NCBI GenBank assembly: GCA_959602045.1
Contig: CAUGRT010000002.1
Span: forward strand, 89,659 to 153,658
DNA from: an uncultured Clostridia bacterium
Lineage (GTDB): Bacteria > Bacillota > Clostridia > UBA1381
Direction: 5' to 3'
DNA length: 64,000 bases
The notes under the pieces were generated by a model. That model was not told where the DNA came from and made no database searches. It worked only from the letters and a program-made list of their open reading frames with translations. The position numbers and the translations under genes are program-made. Shown one piece after another: positions 33,491 to 42,344 of the stretch (positions are counted from its first letter, which is position 1; the number at the start of each line of letters is the position of its first letter).

Positions 33491-33664
33491 TTAATTCAAC
33501 GTAACCGGTGTTGCGGCAACCAGCGATTTTAATTTGCCGTCTGCGCTCCATACAAATATTTTAGCATTAGCCGCACTTTCCGGTATTGCTGCAGTATCGC
33601 CAATATGTATGCCCGCAAGCTTTCCATCATTATAGAAGCCTACTATAGCGGTTCTGTTATGATG
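33491..33664 (-). pseudogene. C-terminal scrap of a secreted protein
   Basis: About 57 codons in frame to a TAA at 33491, without a start. The end (AKIFVWSADGKLKSLVAATP) resembles the C-terminus of the 838-residue secreted protein at 56500 (VKLFFLDGFNTLKPLA) and other Clostridial surface proteins that end in such a beta domain. Homology stops at about 33664, where a mobile-element gene fragment begins on the other strand. Confidence 0.65.
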
Positions 33665-34360
33665 TGGTTATTTCCTATTGAGGCATTCAATTCTTTTCGC
33701 AGCATCTATATTCTAACATATATGTTTCGCTCTCAAATACAATGCTATTATTATGATTATTACCATCTGCCATATACATACCTTTATACCACGGGGAGCA
33801 AGCTCGGTGACTATCATTTTATCTCGGACAAAAATCAAATTCAGTCGCTTGATTATGATTTCAAAAGTTTAATCCACATCATAGACGATAATAAACTGAA
33901 TCAGATCGGCGACAGAGAGTATGATCTGTCAAAAAGCTGGTATATTCGAAATAAAAATAACGTTTCTATAAAACAGCTGAAAAATAATATTCTGAATTTT
34001 TTCACAAACAAGCGAAAAACCAAAACAAGCCTGAATCTTTGGACAACCTTCAAGGACTATAAATCCGCCCTATTAGGCAAAGGATATGGACGTGGTTTTA
34101 TTCCCTTGAATACACGGGCAAGCAATTCATACCGAGATCGTATTTCCGTAGCATACCCGGTAAACCGATATTTGAATACCGGTGTGAAAAACTTCTTTTT
34201 ACAACACGGCATTGCTGTGGACAAAGATGGGTATGCTTTATCGGAGATGCTGCAATTTATTTGGAGATCGGCTATTCGGGATGGCAAGGAGATATGGATT
34301 TATGTCCCCAGTATCAGGATGCGTAAGCTATTGGAAAAGTGGATTGATGAAAATTCGTGA
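33605..34360 (+). pseudogene. 3' fragment of a mobile-element DEAD/DEAH-type helicase
   Basis: The 251-residue frame has two parts. The first ~20 codons run antisense to the secreted-protein scrap and are artefactual. From about residue 45 on (YYYDYYHLPYTYLYTTG) and especially RGFIPLNTRASN, DRISVAYPVNRYLN and MLQFIWRSAIRDGKEIWIYVPS, the protein resembles the C-terminal part of DEAD/DEAH-type helicases found in phages and conjugative elements of Firmicutes. The ATPase motifs (Walker A and B) are missing, so this is a truncated relic. Family is from memory of motif blocks, not a search. Confidence 0.6.
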
Positions 34361-34632
34361 AATGAAATCCCGAGGAGGACTATTGGCTTGAGAACTCTCC
34401 CTGAGAGTTTATCGCTTTTGATTTCTCCCAAATGGGCAGAAAAAACAGACGACAAAATTACCGCCTGTTGTAGGTGAAATCGTGTAGCTGCTTTGCACCA
34501 CACAAAAATTTCATTTTTTCCTGTTCAATTCATTCAAAAATCTTTGAGCAACCGGATTTTCACGCCTCAAATCCACATTACAGATAATTAGTTTTTTTAA
34601 TCAAATTTCAGAGTCTTCACACGAATTGGGCA
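34361..34632. other. Gap after the helicase relic
   Basis: About 330 bases separate the helicase relic from the glycosidase gene at 34695. They hold the short reading frame at 34388, the terminator at 34633 and otherwise no feature I can support. Confidence 0.5.
34388..34477 (+). pseudogene. Truncated start of a mobile-element gene
   Basis: A GAGGAGG ribosome site (34372-34378) is followed 9 bases later by TTG and 29 codons (LRTLPESLSLLISPKWAEK...) ending in TGA at 34475. It could be the start of the gene that followed the helicase in the original element, cut short. No family recognised. Confidence 0.35.
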
Positions 34633-34675
34633 ATAAAAAAGCTTGGTTTCAACATTTTCTATTGAAATCAAGCTT
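34633..34675 (-). terminator. Terminator at the end of the glycan-utilisation cluster
   Basis: On the minus strand AAGCTTGATTTCAA pairs with TTGAAACCAAGCTT (13 of 14 pairs, one G-T) and is followed by TTTTTTATT. It lies 20 bases after the GH116-like gene. Confidence 0.88.
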
Positions 34676-34694
34676 TCAATACTATAGCGAATTA

Positions 34695-36809
34695 TCATTT
34701 AAATTCTACATTGCGATTTCCGTTTCTTTCAAATATTGCCTCATTGCATTCACGTCCGTCAACATAAATCTTTTTCCAATCTTTCTTTACTGAAACAGTC
34801 AGCGCACAACCTGCTAAGATAACATTATTTATTTTAAAATCAAAGCTCTTAAACGGTTTTAATTCCATATATTTTTCATCAATTTTCAATCCCAAAATTC
34901 TAATCAGATATTCCCAACAGCACTTGTATCTGGGATATGCAGGGAATCTCGGCGTATCTTTCGACGGTTCTTCTGGTAATATACAGCTTTTTCCGTCCTC
35001 GGTAATCGCATGATTCCACTCTCCTACCGCTAAGTGATTATTATGCAAGCTATGCTCCAATGAGTAAAATACATCAAGCGACTCCTTTTCATATCCCATT
35101 TCCCCCATAACGGAACCCAAATCCAATTGCGATCCAATCCAGCAGGTCTTGGCATGATATTGCTTATTATCATAACACGGTACACCATTCGGCAGCTTTC
35201 CGTTGGACCAGCCGCGGAAATCGTTTTCTTTATCATCTATAAGATTATTTTTATATACATACTCTGTGCTTTGCTTAATCATATCCATTGGCAAAATTGA
35301 TTCAAGCTCTCTTTCAATCAGCAATAGCCATCTTCCAAACATCTGATCCGTAAATACACTTTCCGGTATACTGGCTTCTGCCGAACCTTCTGTTCTGTAA
35401 AAACAATTGAAATACTTTTCTTGATCGTTCCAAAGATACTTTACAAAATTGTTTGCTGCCGTTTTAAGTACGGTTGTTGTATCGTTTCCGCACGGTTTTA
35501 TATCCGTTCTCAAAACTTTATTCATTTTAACTACCGAATACAATGCATAAAGCCACGGAGTGTTGATGTAAGCGCCTATGCCTGGCATCTTCCATAAATC
35601 ATAGCTTTGATTTCCGTGCTTGGATTCAACTAATCCATCCACAACCTTTTGCGAATATATTCTATTTAGTGCGTCCCTTACTGGACGTTCCATGTCTTTA
35701 AGAAATTCCTTATCATTAAACCATAAATAATCACGATAAATTCTCGTTATATAGCAAGGCTCTTCAACATAGTCCGATCTGTCACTCCAAAGCGAGTGCC
35801 ACACCAATCCCTTATCCTCGCCTTCATTCGGAATTTTATCACGATAGGTATACATATCCATTTTCTCGATTTCAGGCCAGTTTACCATATAAAGCCATGT
35901 ACTGTAAATCGTCACGTCCATTGTATTCATATAAGGATGCGGTGATTCTATTTCCAAAAACAACGGCTTATCGCTCATCATAGTGGACGTAATAACCGAT
36001 GACAACGACGAGAACCACAACCGCTTGAACGGAGCCGGGACGTCAAACGAATCCTGCCATTTCAACATTTGCTCTTTCCATTCCATATGTTTTTCCAACG
36101 CATAATCAATAACAGCTTTTGCACTGTCAAAGCGCAAGGTATAGTATCTCGTATATTGATCAGTCATAACAGCAGATGGTGACCGAAAATCCGGATAATA
36201 CCAGGCAAACAATCCATGAATACATACAGTTTCACCCGGTTCGAGTGACACGCTGTATTTTGAATCTTTATTATCAAAAACGGCAAGCATTTCGTTTTCC
36301 GAAACATCGCTATCCTTAATTTTGAACACAAGATTTCCATCAATGTTCTTTTTAGAATTATTCTTTAAGCAAATTTCCATGCAAAATACCGGAATTGACG
36401 ATTCCGAAAGGTTGTGCGGAATAAGCGGAGAATATGTAAGCATTTCCACTTCCAGATTCAATTCACGAAACACCGCATGATGCTGTCCAAACGGCAAAAG
36501 CTCATATGAAATAAATTCATCTGCCGTCTTTTCCGTTGTGTTGTCGGTTTTTTCACCCTGAATCGCATATTCTTCATCTTCAGTCTGAAATATCAATGCT
36601 AAAAAATTCTTATTATCCTTGACGTGTAACGCAAGATAATCATAATTTTCGATTCTGTTAAAATCATCGTATTTTCCAGCACAGGGTGCCGAATCAAACT
36701 CCGGCAATACAAAACCGAATTTACCTAAAACTCCGTAACCCGTTCCGATTCCTCCGAACGGCACACCTATACTGTGTGATACATTGACCCAATTTTCTGT
36801 TATTTTCAT
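34695..36809 (-). CDS. GH116-like glycosidase (beta-glucosidase/beta-xylosidase type)
   Basis: A 704-residue protein without a signal peptide, so intracellular. The start (VPFGGIGTGYGVLG) is the N-terminal Gly-rich block of GBA2/GH116 proteins. IESPHPYMNTMDVTIYSTW matches the nucleophile region (E in the family, followed by NTxDVxxY), and DGLVESKHGNQSYDLWKMPG resembles the acid/base region (family PDxTYDxW); the Pro-Asp is not kept, so the proton donor is uncertain. Two-domain fold: beta-sandwich (about 1-240) and (alpha/alpha)6 barrel. GH116 cleaves beta-linked glucose, xylose or glucosamine. Last gene of the minus-strand cluster, with GGAG before its ATG. Confidence 0.7.
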   Translation of the reverse strand: MKITENWVNVSHSIGVPFGGIGTGYGVLGKFGFVLPEFDSAPCAGKYDDFNRIENYDYLALHVKDNKNFLALIFQTEDEEYAIQGEKTDNTTEKTADEFISYELLPFGQHHAVFRELNLEVEMLTYSPLIPHNLSESSIPVFCMEICLKNNSKKNIDGNLVFKIKDSDVSENEMLAVFDNKDSKYSVSLEPGETVCIHGLFAWYYPDFRSPSAVMTDQYTRYYTLRFDSAKAVIDYALEKHMEWKEQMLKWQDSFDVPAPFKRLWFSSLSSVITSTMMSDKPLFLEIESPHPYMNTMDVTIYSTWLYMVNWPEIEKMDMYTYRDKIPNEGEDKGLVWHSLWSDRSDYVEEPCYITRIYRDYLWFNDKEFLKDMERPVRDALNRIYSQKVVDGLVESKHGNQSYDLWKMPGIGAYINTPWLYALYSVVKMNKVLRTDIKPCGNDTTTVLKTAANNFVKYLWNDQEKYFNCFYRTEGSAEASIPESVFTDQMFGRWLLLIERELESILPMDMIKQSTEYVYKNNLIDDKENDFRGWSNGKLPNGVPCYDNKQYHAKTCWIGSQLDLGSVMGEMGYEKESLDVFYSLEHSLHNNHLAVGEWNHAITEDGKSCILPEEPSKDTPRFPAYPRYKCCWEYLIRILGLKIDEKYMELKPFKSFDFKINNVILAGCALTVSVKKDWKKIYVDGRECNEAIFERNGNRNVEFK

Positions 36810-36839
36810 ATTCTTTTTCTCCTTTTTTATGATGACCCG

Positions 36840-39647
36840 TTACTTTTGAACGATTGTGATATTTCTTAACTCCGGCAGCTTCTTCAAAATGTCAGAACCT
36901 TCTTTAATTCTGAAGTCACCCTTTCCGATATCGTTGAATTGTACGTTCCGGTCAAAAATTATATTATCTATATTACTTTCGCCGTTGATCAAATCCTCTT
37001 TCTGATATACCAATTTATCTGAAAAAATATCGGTTATCTTTTCTGCATAATCCGTATCATTTATAAATGTAATCAAATTATCCGACATATCACATTTAGG
37101 ATTGATTGCTAATGTTCCTCGTTGTTTAAGGTACTTTTTCCATTCAAATACCTCAGGATATTTTTCCTTCCATTGAGCATTCGCCTGCTCATCAAGCAAT
37201 CCCAATTCTGCCATGGAATCATCCACGGTCGCTTTTGTAAAATCAATAACCTTATCGTATTTTCCTGTCACAGAATTATACAGCCTATCCTGTAAAATAT
37301 TGTTATAACGTTCCGCTAACGGATAAATTACATCAACAAATATATTATTGTTGATTTCATTTCCGAATCCCACTGAAAAATATCCCGATGGAATATTTCT
37401 GAATATATTGTTTTCAACTTTCATCAGGCTGCCGCCGCAATCGTTATACACTCCAACCTTAAATGGCACAGATGTCTCCTTATTCCATGCCATCACGAAT
37501 CCGCTGCCATGCTCAAAATCAACGTCATGAAAATAATTATTGCGAATAATAACACCCGATTTTACGCCTGCTGCCGAATATATCATACCGCTGTCCGTTG
37601 CTTCTCGAATAACATCATAAATTTCATTGTTTTCAACCGCTATATCATTTCCGCTAATCAAAATTCCCATTGAGTCACCCCGATGGATTTCATTATTTCT
37701 AACATTGATTCCAACGCCTTTAACATCAATCGCCGGAGAATAGGTTTTAATAATTCTTCCGAAATTCTCAAAATTGCAATCATAGATATCCATATTGGAA
37801 CTTTCCAGTGTTTTCCTATTACCGCCATAAACGGAAATACCGCTGTAACCCGTATTAAGGATTTTACATCCGACAAATTTTACATCATGAACAAGCATAT
37901 CATAGCTTTCATCGTCCAGATCCCCATAAGCATTTTTAAAGGAACCGAAAAATTCACTTGCATATATTCCGCGCGCCGAAACATTTTTCACGGTACAATT
38001 TGCAAAATTGATATATGCCCCCCTCTTTAAAGCAATGCCGTTTCCACGAGAACCATTGAAACACAATCCATCAAAATTTATGTATTTCGCATTGTTGATA
38101 TTCAACATTCCGTTATAGATATTACCGGTGTCAAAGGTTGTAAGAAATATTTTTTTATCTGTTAAATCCCCATTCTCCATATATATGTAGAGCTTTTTAT
38201 TCTCACGATCAATAAAATACTCCCCATCATGATCCAATTCTTCCGCAATATTATAAAAGTAAAATACACCATTCTTTTGAATTCCACCATTGCAAAGCTT
38301 ATTAAGATTGATTTGATTACCGTTAATACTTGTCATTTTAAAATCAAAATCAAAGTATGGCAACCCCAAATATCCGCTGCATATAACATCGGAAATATCA
38401 GACCATGTTTTTATATGCTCAATAACATCTTCATCAGCTATAAAGCTTGGTAATTCAGAGTCATTTTCATTTTCATCGCCACCACTGATTACCTTCTGAA
38501 TTTTACAGTAAGTATTAAACCCATCACGATCTCGATTAGGCCAGCGTGCAGGCTCATATGCTTTATCGTCAATAAACAGTTCCATATTTGGCGCATTATA
38601 AGACGCACCCTGTCCGCCCGTTTGAATTTCTCCTATATATTGTTCCAAGCCTTCTTTAGCCAAGTCAAGGCAGTAGATATTCTTATTTGAAAATCTCGTT
38701 TCTTCCGATTTTACAAACTTCTCTCCGTCAACATACACTCCGCCCACAAACTCAGGCTGTTCATTTTTATAAGCCGCATAGGTTATGGGCGCATCAGCCG
38801 TTCCGCTGTCTATGCTATCCAATGAGATGTTTTTATTTATATTATAAGTCCCTCCGCGAAAATATACTGTAATCGGTCCGTCTTTTTTTATCTTCCGAAC
38901 AGCATTTCTTGCAGCTTCAAAGCTTTTAAGAGGTTCATCAATTGTACCTGCGGCACTGTCGGAACCGTTTGGTGAAACAAACAGCTCGGTTCCCGAAATT
39001 TGTTCTATTTGAGTTTCCACCTCATCCGCATAGGGTTTCATTTCGCTTATACTGTTCCATGTAAATATTTTAATATATGCGGTATCATCAGAAACAGGAA
39101 GATAATAAATGTGACTATTTTCAGCTTTACCGTCAATCACTTCATTCCCAAGCTTCTTCACCTGCAAAAGCCTTCCGGCACTGTCATATAATCCTGCCAT
39201 TGTAACATAGGACGTAAGGTTTGAGAAGTTATTGGCTGTATTCACATTGAGTTTGACAATGTTTCCTTCAGTCTTCTGTTTGACTGTTACAGTCATTTTG
39301 TTAATCATTTCAACAATGCCGGAGGTTACATCATTTTCCCCTACCTTTGCCATAATTTTGTATTCGTTTGGATTCCGATTAAATGTAAACTCCGAATAAT
39401 ATCTTCCGTTACTGTCTATCGGAACATTATTGATATATCCTATATCTTCCGTGGAATATGGTTCTGCCGCATCTTTTTTTACAACAACCAGCATAACATT
39501 TCCTTGTGAATAATGACACTGCCCCGAAATCATAAAAGTATTTTCATTTCCGTAAATATTTTGTGCAAATACTGCATCAAACGGCAGCAAAACCAAAGCT
39601 GCCATGATTACAGACATTAATGCGGCATAAACATTATCTTTTTTCAT
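36840..39647 (-). CDS. Secreted right-handed beta-helix protein (GH141-like)
   Basis: About 935 residues. Signal peptide (LMSVIMAALVLLPFDAVFA), N-terminal Ig-like region, then ELFVSPNGSDSAAGTIDEPL, VYFRGGTYNINKNISL, and PARWPNRDRDGF, which are the blocks seen at the start of GH141 and related beta-helix enzymes, and then a long parallel beta-helix (about 500-790). GH141 members include alpha-fucosidases and xylanases; others in this fold are lyases or epimerases. The start is the ATG at 39647 rather than the TTG at 39674, by its signal peptide. A paralogue with the same blocks is at 59092. No SLH or LPXTG anchor is seen. Confidence 0.7.
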   Translation of the reverse strand: MKKDNVYAALMSVIMAALVLLPFDAVFAQNIYGNENTFMISGQCHYSQGNVMLVVVKKDAAEPYSTEDIGYINNVPIDSNGRYYSEFTFNRNPNEYKIMAKVGENDVTSGIVEMINKMTVTVKQKTEGNIVKLNVNTANNFSNLTSYVTMAGLYDSAGRLLQVKKLGNEVIDGKAENSHIYYLPVSDDTAYIKIFTWNSISEMKPYADEVETQIEQISGTELFVSPNGSDSAAGTIDEPLKSFEAARNAVRKIKKDGPITVYFRGGTYNINKNISLDSIDSGTADAPITYAAYKNEQPEFVGGVYVDGEKFVKSEETRFSNKNIYCLDLAKEGLEQYIGEIQTGGQGASYNAPNMELFIDDKAYEPARWPNRDRDGFNTYCKIQKVISGGDENENDSELPSFIADEDVIEHIKTWSDISDVICSGYLGLPYFDFDFKMTSINGNQINLNKLCNGGIQKNGVFYFYNIAEELDHDGEYFIDRENKKLYIYMENGDLTDKKIFLTTFDTGNIYNGMLNINNAKYINFDGLCFNGSRGNGIALKRGAYINFANCTVKNVSARGIYASEFFGSFKNAYGDLDDESYDMLVHDVKFVGCKILNTGYSGISVYGGNRKTLESSNMDIYDCNFENFGRIIKTYSPAIDVKGVGINVRNNEIHRGDSMGILISGNDIAVENNEIYDVIREATDSGMIYSAAGVKSGVIIRNNYFHDVDFEHGSGFVMAWNKETSVPFKVGVYNDCGGSLMKVENNIFRNIPSGYFSVGFGNEINNNIFVDVIYPLAERYNNILQDRLYNSVTGKYDKVIDFTKATVDDSMAELGLLDEQANAQWKEKYPEVFEWKKYLKQRGTLAINPKCDMSDNLITFINDTDYAEKITDIFSDKLVYQKEDLINGESNIDNIIFDRNVQFNDIGKGDFRIKEGSDILKKLPELRNITIVQK

Positions 39648-39685
39648 AAATCCATATTCCTTTCCAACACCCAAATGCTCGGCTG

Positions 39686-42331
39686 TTATTTCATGTGATC
39701 GGGTATATAGTCCTCAAAGTTTGCAAACTGCGGATTCTTGATTGCAACAAAATTATACATTAAATCTGCCTTTGTGACTCCGCATATCAAATCTCCTTTA
39801 TCAAGATCATCCCAAAATGCACCGTAAACATACTCACCCTTTTCACAATCATAAATTGTAAAACCACCCTCATGCAGAAAACGTCTGTAGTTGGCTTCGG
39901 GTGAAATGATGCACCTCTGCGTTAAAGGATCTCCATTCAGTCTTATGTAATTCGGTGCTGAATCTGCCACTTGAGCAATAAGCATCCATTTTCCGATAGA
40001 ACTATCGTCAGATTTTTGAGAATCATATTTTGCAATCAGATCTTTATATTTATCCTCATCAACCGTCATATACAACTCGGCATCTGTAATGGTATCACCG
40101 TCTGTTGTGATTAGAATAAAATCACCTTTTTTTAATGTTTTTGCAAGATCCAGCAACTCATCATCCTCAATATTATACTCAGTGTATACACCATGCATAT
40201 ATCCTCCGACGCGATACACAATTTCATCGTCTTCGTTAACCACCGTTGAAAGATTTTGTATGCCCATAACATCTTCTGTTTCATTGGATATACTTTGCTC
40301 TCCGGACGCATTATATACTATACACGCCGGACGATAAAACTCGTCAAAATCATAAAATGCAAAATTGGCTTTTATTTTTCCATCGCCTTCAATACCCATA
40401 TCCACCGGAGAACCTGCGTCGAATTTCTTTATATCCTGTCTGTTACTTGGGATTCTGAAGCATACCGAACTATCCCAGCCTTTACGATAAATAACGTTCG
40501 CCTTTTTCCCCGAGGATGTTGGTGTGAAATAATTATAATAATCGTAATAAAGATACTCGCCCGGCTCGTATGGCATCGTAATATAATCATCACTTACATT
40601 ATCAAAAGTTTTTCTTACTTCAATTGTGATTGCCTCTATATCCCCTTTTCTGGATATCTTGTATTTGCATATGGGAGGATTCAGTTCTGTAGAGTTTTTC
40701 CAATAGTCCTCCACAGCATGCATAACATCTTCTCTTTTCTTCTGTTTTCCATTAAATTTGATATTCTTAGGAATATTGTACTTCTTCTCCCCCTTCGGGG
40801 ATGCGCCGTATATTTTCATTTGATAAACTTCCGGAAATACTTCTTCGTCTATGCTTACCTTCGTGATATATCCATACAAATACTTATTATATCCCAGCAA
40901 CTCGGCATCAACAATCTCATCTGCCACATCGAGATAAAATCCATAATCCTCATTTAGGCTTATCTGCTGAGTCCCTTTAACTCTCTTTTCTGTTTTTTCA
41001 TACAACCGTGAATCCATTGTATATTCAGTATTATCCATTGTGTAAATGGTTGTTCCATTATCTCCGCGGTAAGATGTTACGGTTCCCTCAACATACTTTG
41101 TAGAAACATAGATAAAGCAATATTCCGAATTTTCCTCCTGTGCAACCGAAATGATACTGCCCGCCGTTATATCTTCAATATTTCCCATAAAACCATCGGT
41201 CATAATAATATAATTTATACGACTGTCATTCAACTTTAATTTATTAGAACCAGTATCATCCGCACTATATTTAAACGTAATAACATCATCTTGAACTTTC
41301 TCTACCGCATAGCTTTTATAGGTTCTTGCAAAAGCATACAGCACCTTGTTATCTTTTATAATAAAGGTTATATCTCCCTTTATCTTTGAATCTTCCACAA
41401 AACTCAAATCCGCCTGCGGCATCGAATTTTTCAATATTCTTATATCATCTTCAAAACGTATATTCTTGGATTTATTGCCGTTTTCATAACTTATTTTGTC
41501 CTTTGATACCGCAGTAACATCCTTAATAGCTATTGTCATGCTGCTATATTTACTATCGGCACGCCAGTAGAATATCTGCGGTTCTGCATCTTCATCATCT
41601 TGATACCAAAAATCAACATTATAACCGATAGCATCAAGCATCTCATCATCTCCGGCAAGATACTTTTGACCATTAATGAGAATTTCATTCTCTTTTAAAA
41701 GTACCGGAGTTCCATAAAGATATTTCCCATAAATTCCTTCGATAATTCCCCTCTCATGAATCAGCTTTAGCTTTACACTCAGCAAGGTATTGTTTTCATC
41801 TCCTCGGTACATAGGTGCATTCAATGCATTATACAACAGCTTTGATAAAGAATAGTAATTGATCTCGCCGCTAATGATATTCATCCCTTTTGTAATACCT
41901 AATGAGTCTGCCAAGCCTTGATAAACATTTGCAAAAGACTCCGATTGGTATCCCATGACATTTAAAATACCGAATATCGCATCTTCGACAGTCAAGTTTT
42001 TATCTTTTTCAAATTTATTATCTGTCACTTTCATATATCCGTTAAGATACACATAATTAATAACAGCGGCATCGGGATCCCCTTGCTCAATATCAAAAAA
42101 TGCCCCTTTATCAAATTCATCCTTAAACTCGGCACCGTCAATGTTTACAAGAATATCCGCAAACTCACCTCTTGTGGGTTTTTCCTCATTATCATGTATC
42201 ATAGAATACACTTGTAATCCCGCCAAAATTTTAGTTTCGTTGCAAACATCTGTGTTTTTGCTTTCAGCAGCAAAAACATTTCCATTTATCAACAGCCCAA
42301 TAATCATTAAAATACCGATTATTCTTTTCAT
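39686..42331 (-). CDS. Large secreted SLH-like protein, function unknown
   Basis: About 881 residues with a signal peptide (IIGILMIIGLLINGNVFAAE). The N-terminal ~170 residues look like degenerate S-layer homology repeats: TRGEFADILVN, FFDIEQGDPDAAVINYVYLNGYM, and LTVEDAIFGILNVMGY. The rest is rich in beta-strands, with many Tyr, Asp and Glu residues and no recognised catalytic motif. The presence of SLH-like repeats at the N-terminus suggests attachment to secondary cell-wall polymers, with a long stalk or scaffold outside. It is placed between the SLH protein at 42345 and the beta-helix protein at 36840, with 13- and 38-base gaps, so the three are probably made together. Confidence 0.6.
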   Translation of the reverse strand: MKRIIGILMIIGLLINGNVFAAESKNTDVCNETKILAGLQVYSMIHDNEEKPTRGEFADILVNIDGAEFKDEFDKGAFFDIEQGDPDAAVINYVYLNGYMKVTDNKFEKDKNLTVEDAIFGILNVMGYQSESFANVYQGLADSLGITKGMNIISGEINYYSLSKLLYNALNAPMYRGDENNTLLSVKLKLIHERGIIEGIYGKYLYGTPVLLKENEILINGQKYLAGDDEMLDAIGYNVDFWYQDDEDAEPQIFYWRADSKYSSMTIAIKDVTAVSKDKISYENGNKSKNIRFEDDIRILKNSMPQADLSFVEDSKIKGDITFIIKDNKVLYAFARTYKSYAVEKVQDDVITFKYSADDTGSNKLKLNDSRINYIIMTDGFMGNIEDITAGSIISVAQEENSEYCFIYVSTKYVEGTVTSYRGDNGTTIYTMDNTEYTMDSRLYEKTEKRVKGTQQISLNEDYGFYLDVADEIVDAELLGYNKYLYGYITKVSIDEEVFPEVYQMKIYGASPKGEKKYNIPKNIKFNGKQKKREDVMHAVEDYWKNSTELNPPICKYKISRKGDIEAITIEVRKTFDNVSDDYITMPYEPGEYLYYDYYNYFTPTSSGKKANVIYRKGWDSSVCFRIPSNRQDIKKFDAGSPVDMGIEGDGKIKANFAFYDFDEFYRPACIVYNASGEQSISNETEDVMGIQNLSTVVNEDDEIVYRVGGYMHGVYTEYNIEDDELLDLAKTLKKGDFILITTDGDTITDAELYMTVDEDKYKDLIAKYDSQKSDDSSIGKWMLIAQVADSAPNYIRLNGDPLTQRCIISPEANYRRFLHEGGFTIYDCEKGEYVYGAFWDDLDKGDLICGVTKADLMYNFVAIKNPQFANFEDYIPDHMK

Positions 42332-42344
42332 TGCTTTCTCCCTT

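Noticed and set aside
33605..33664. N-terminal codons of the helicase-like frame as coding
   Set aside because: They are the antisense of an in-frame secreted-protein end; the similarity to helicases begins later.
39001..40957. Long + strand reading frames inside the secreted-protein genes, e.g. 40256-40957
   Set aside because: They are antisense to genes with signal peptides and strong ribosome sites, and encode hydrophobic, Ile/Tyr/Arg-rich nonsense with no start context.
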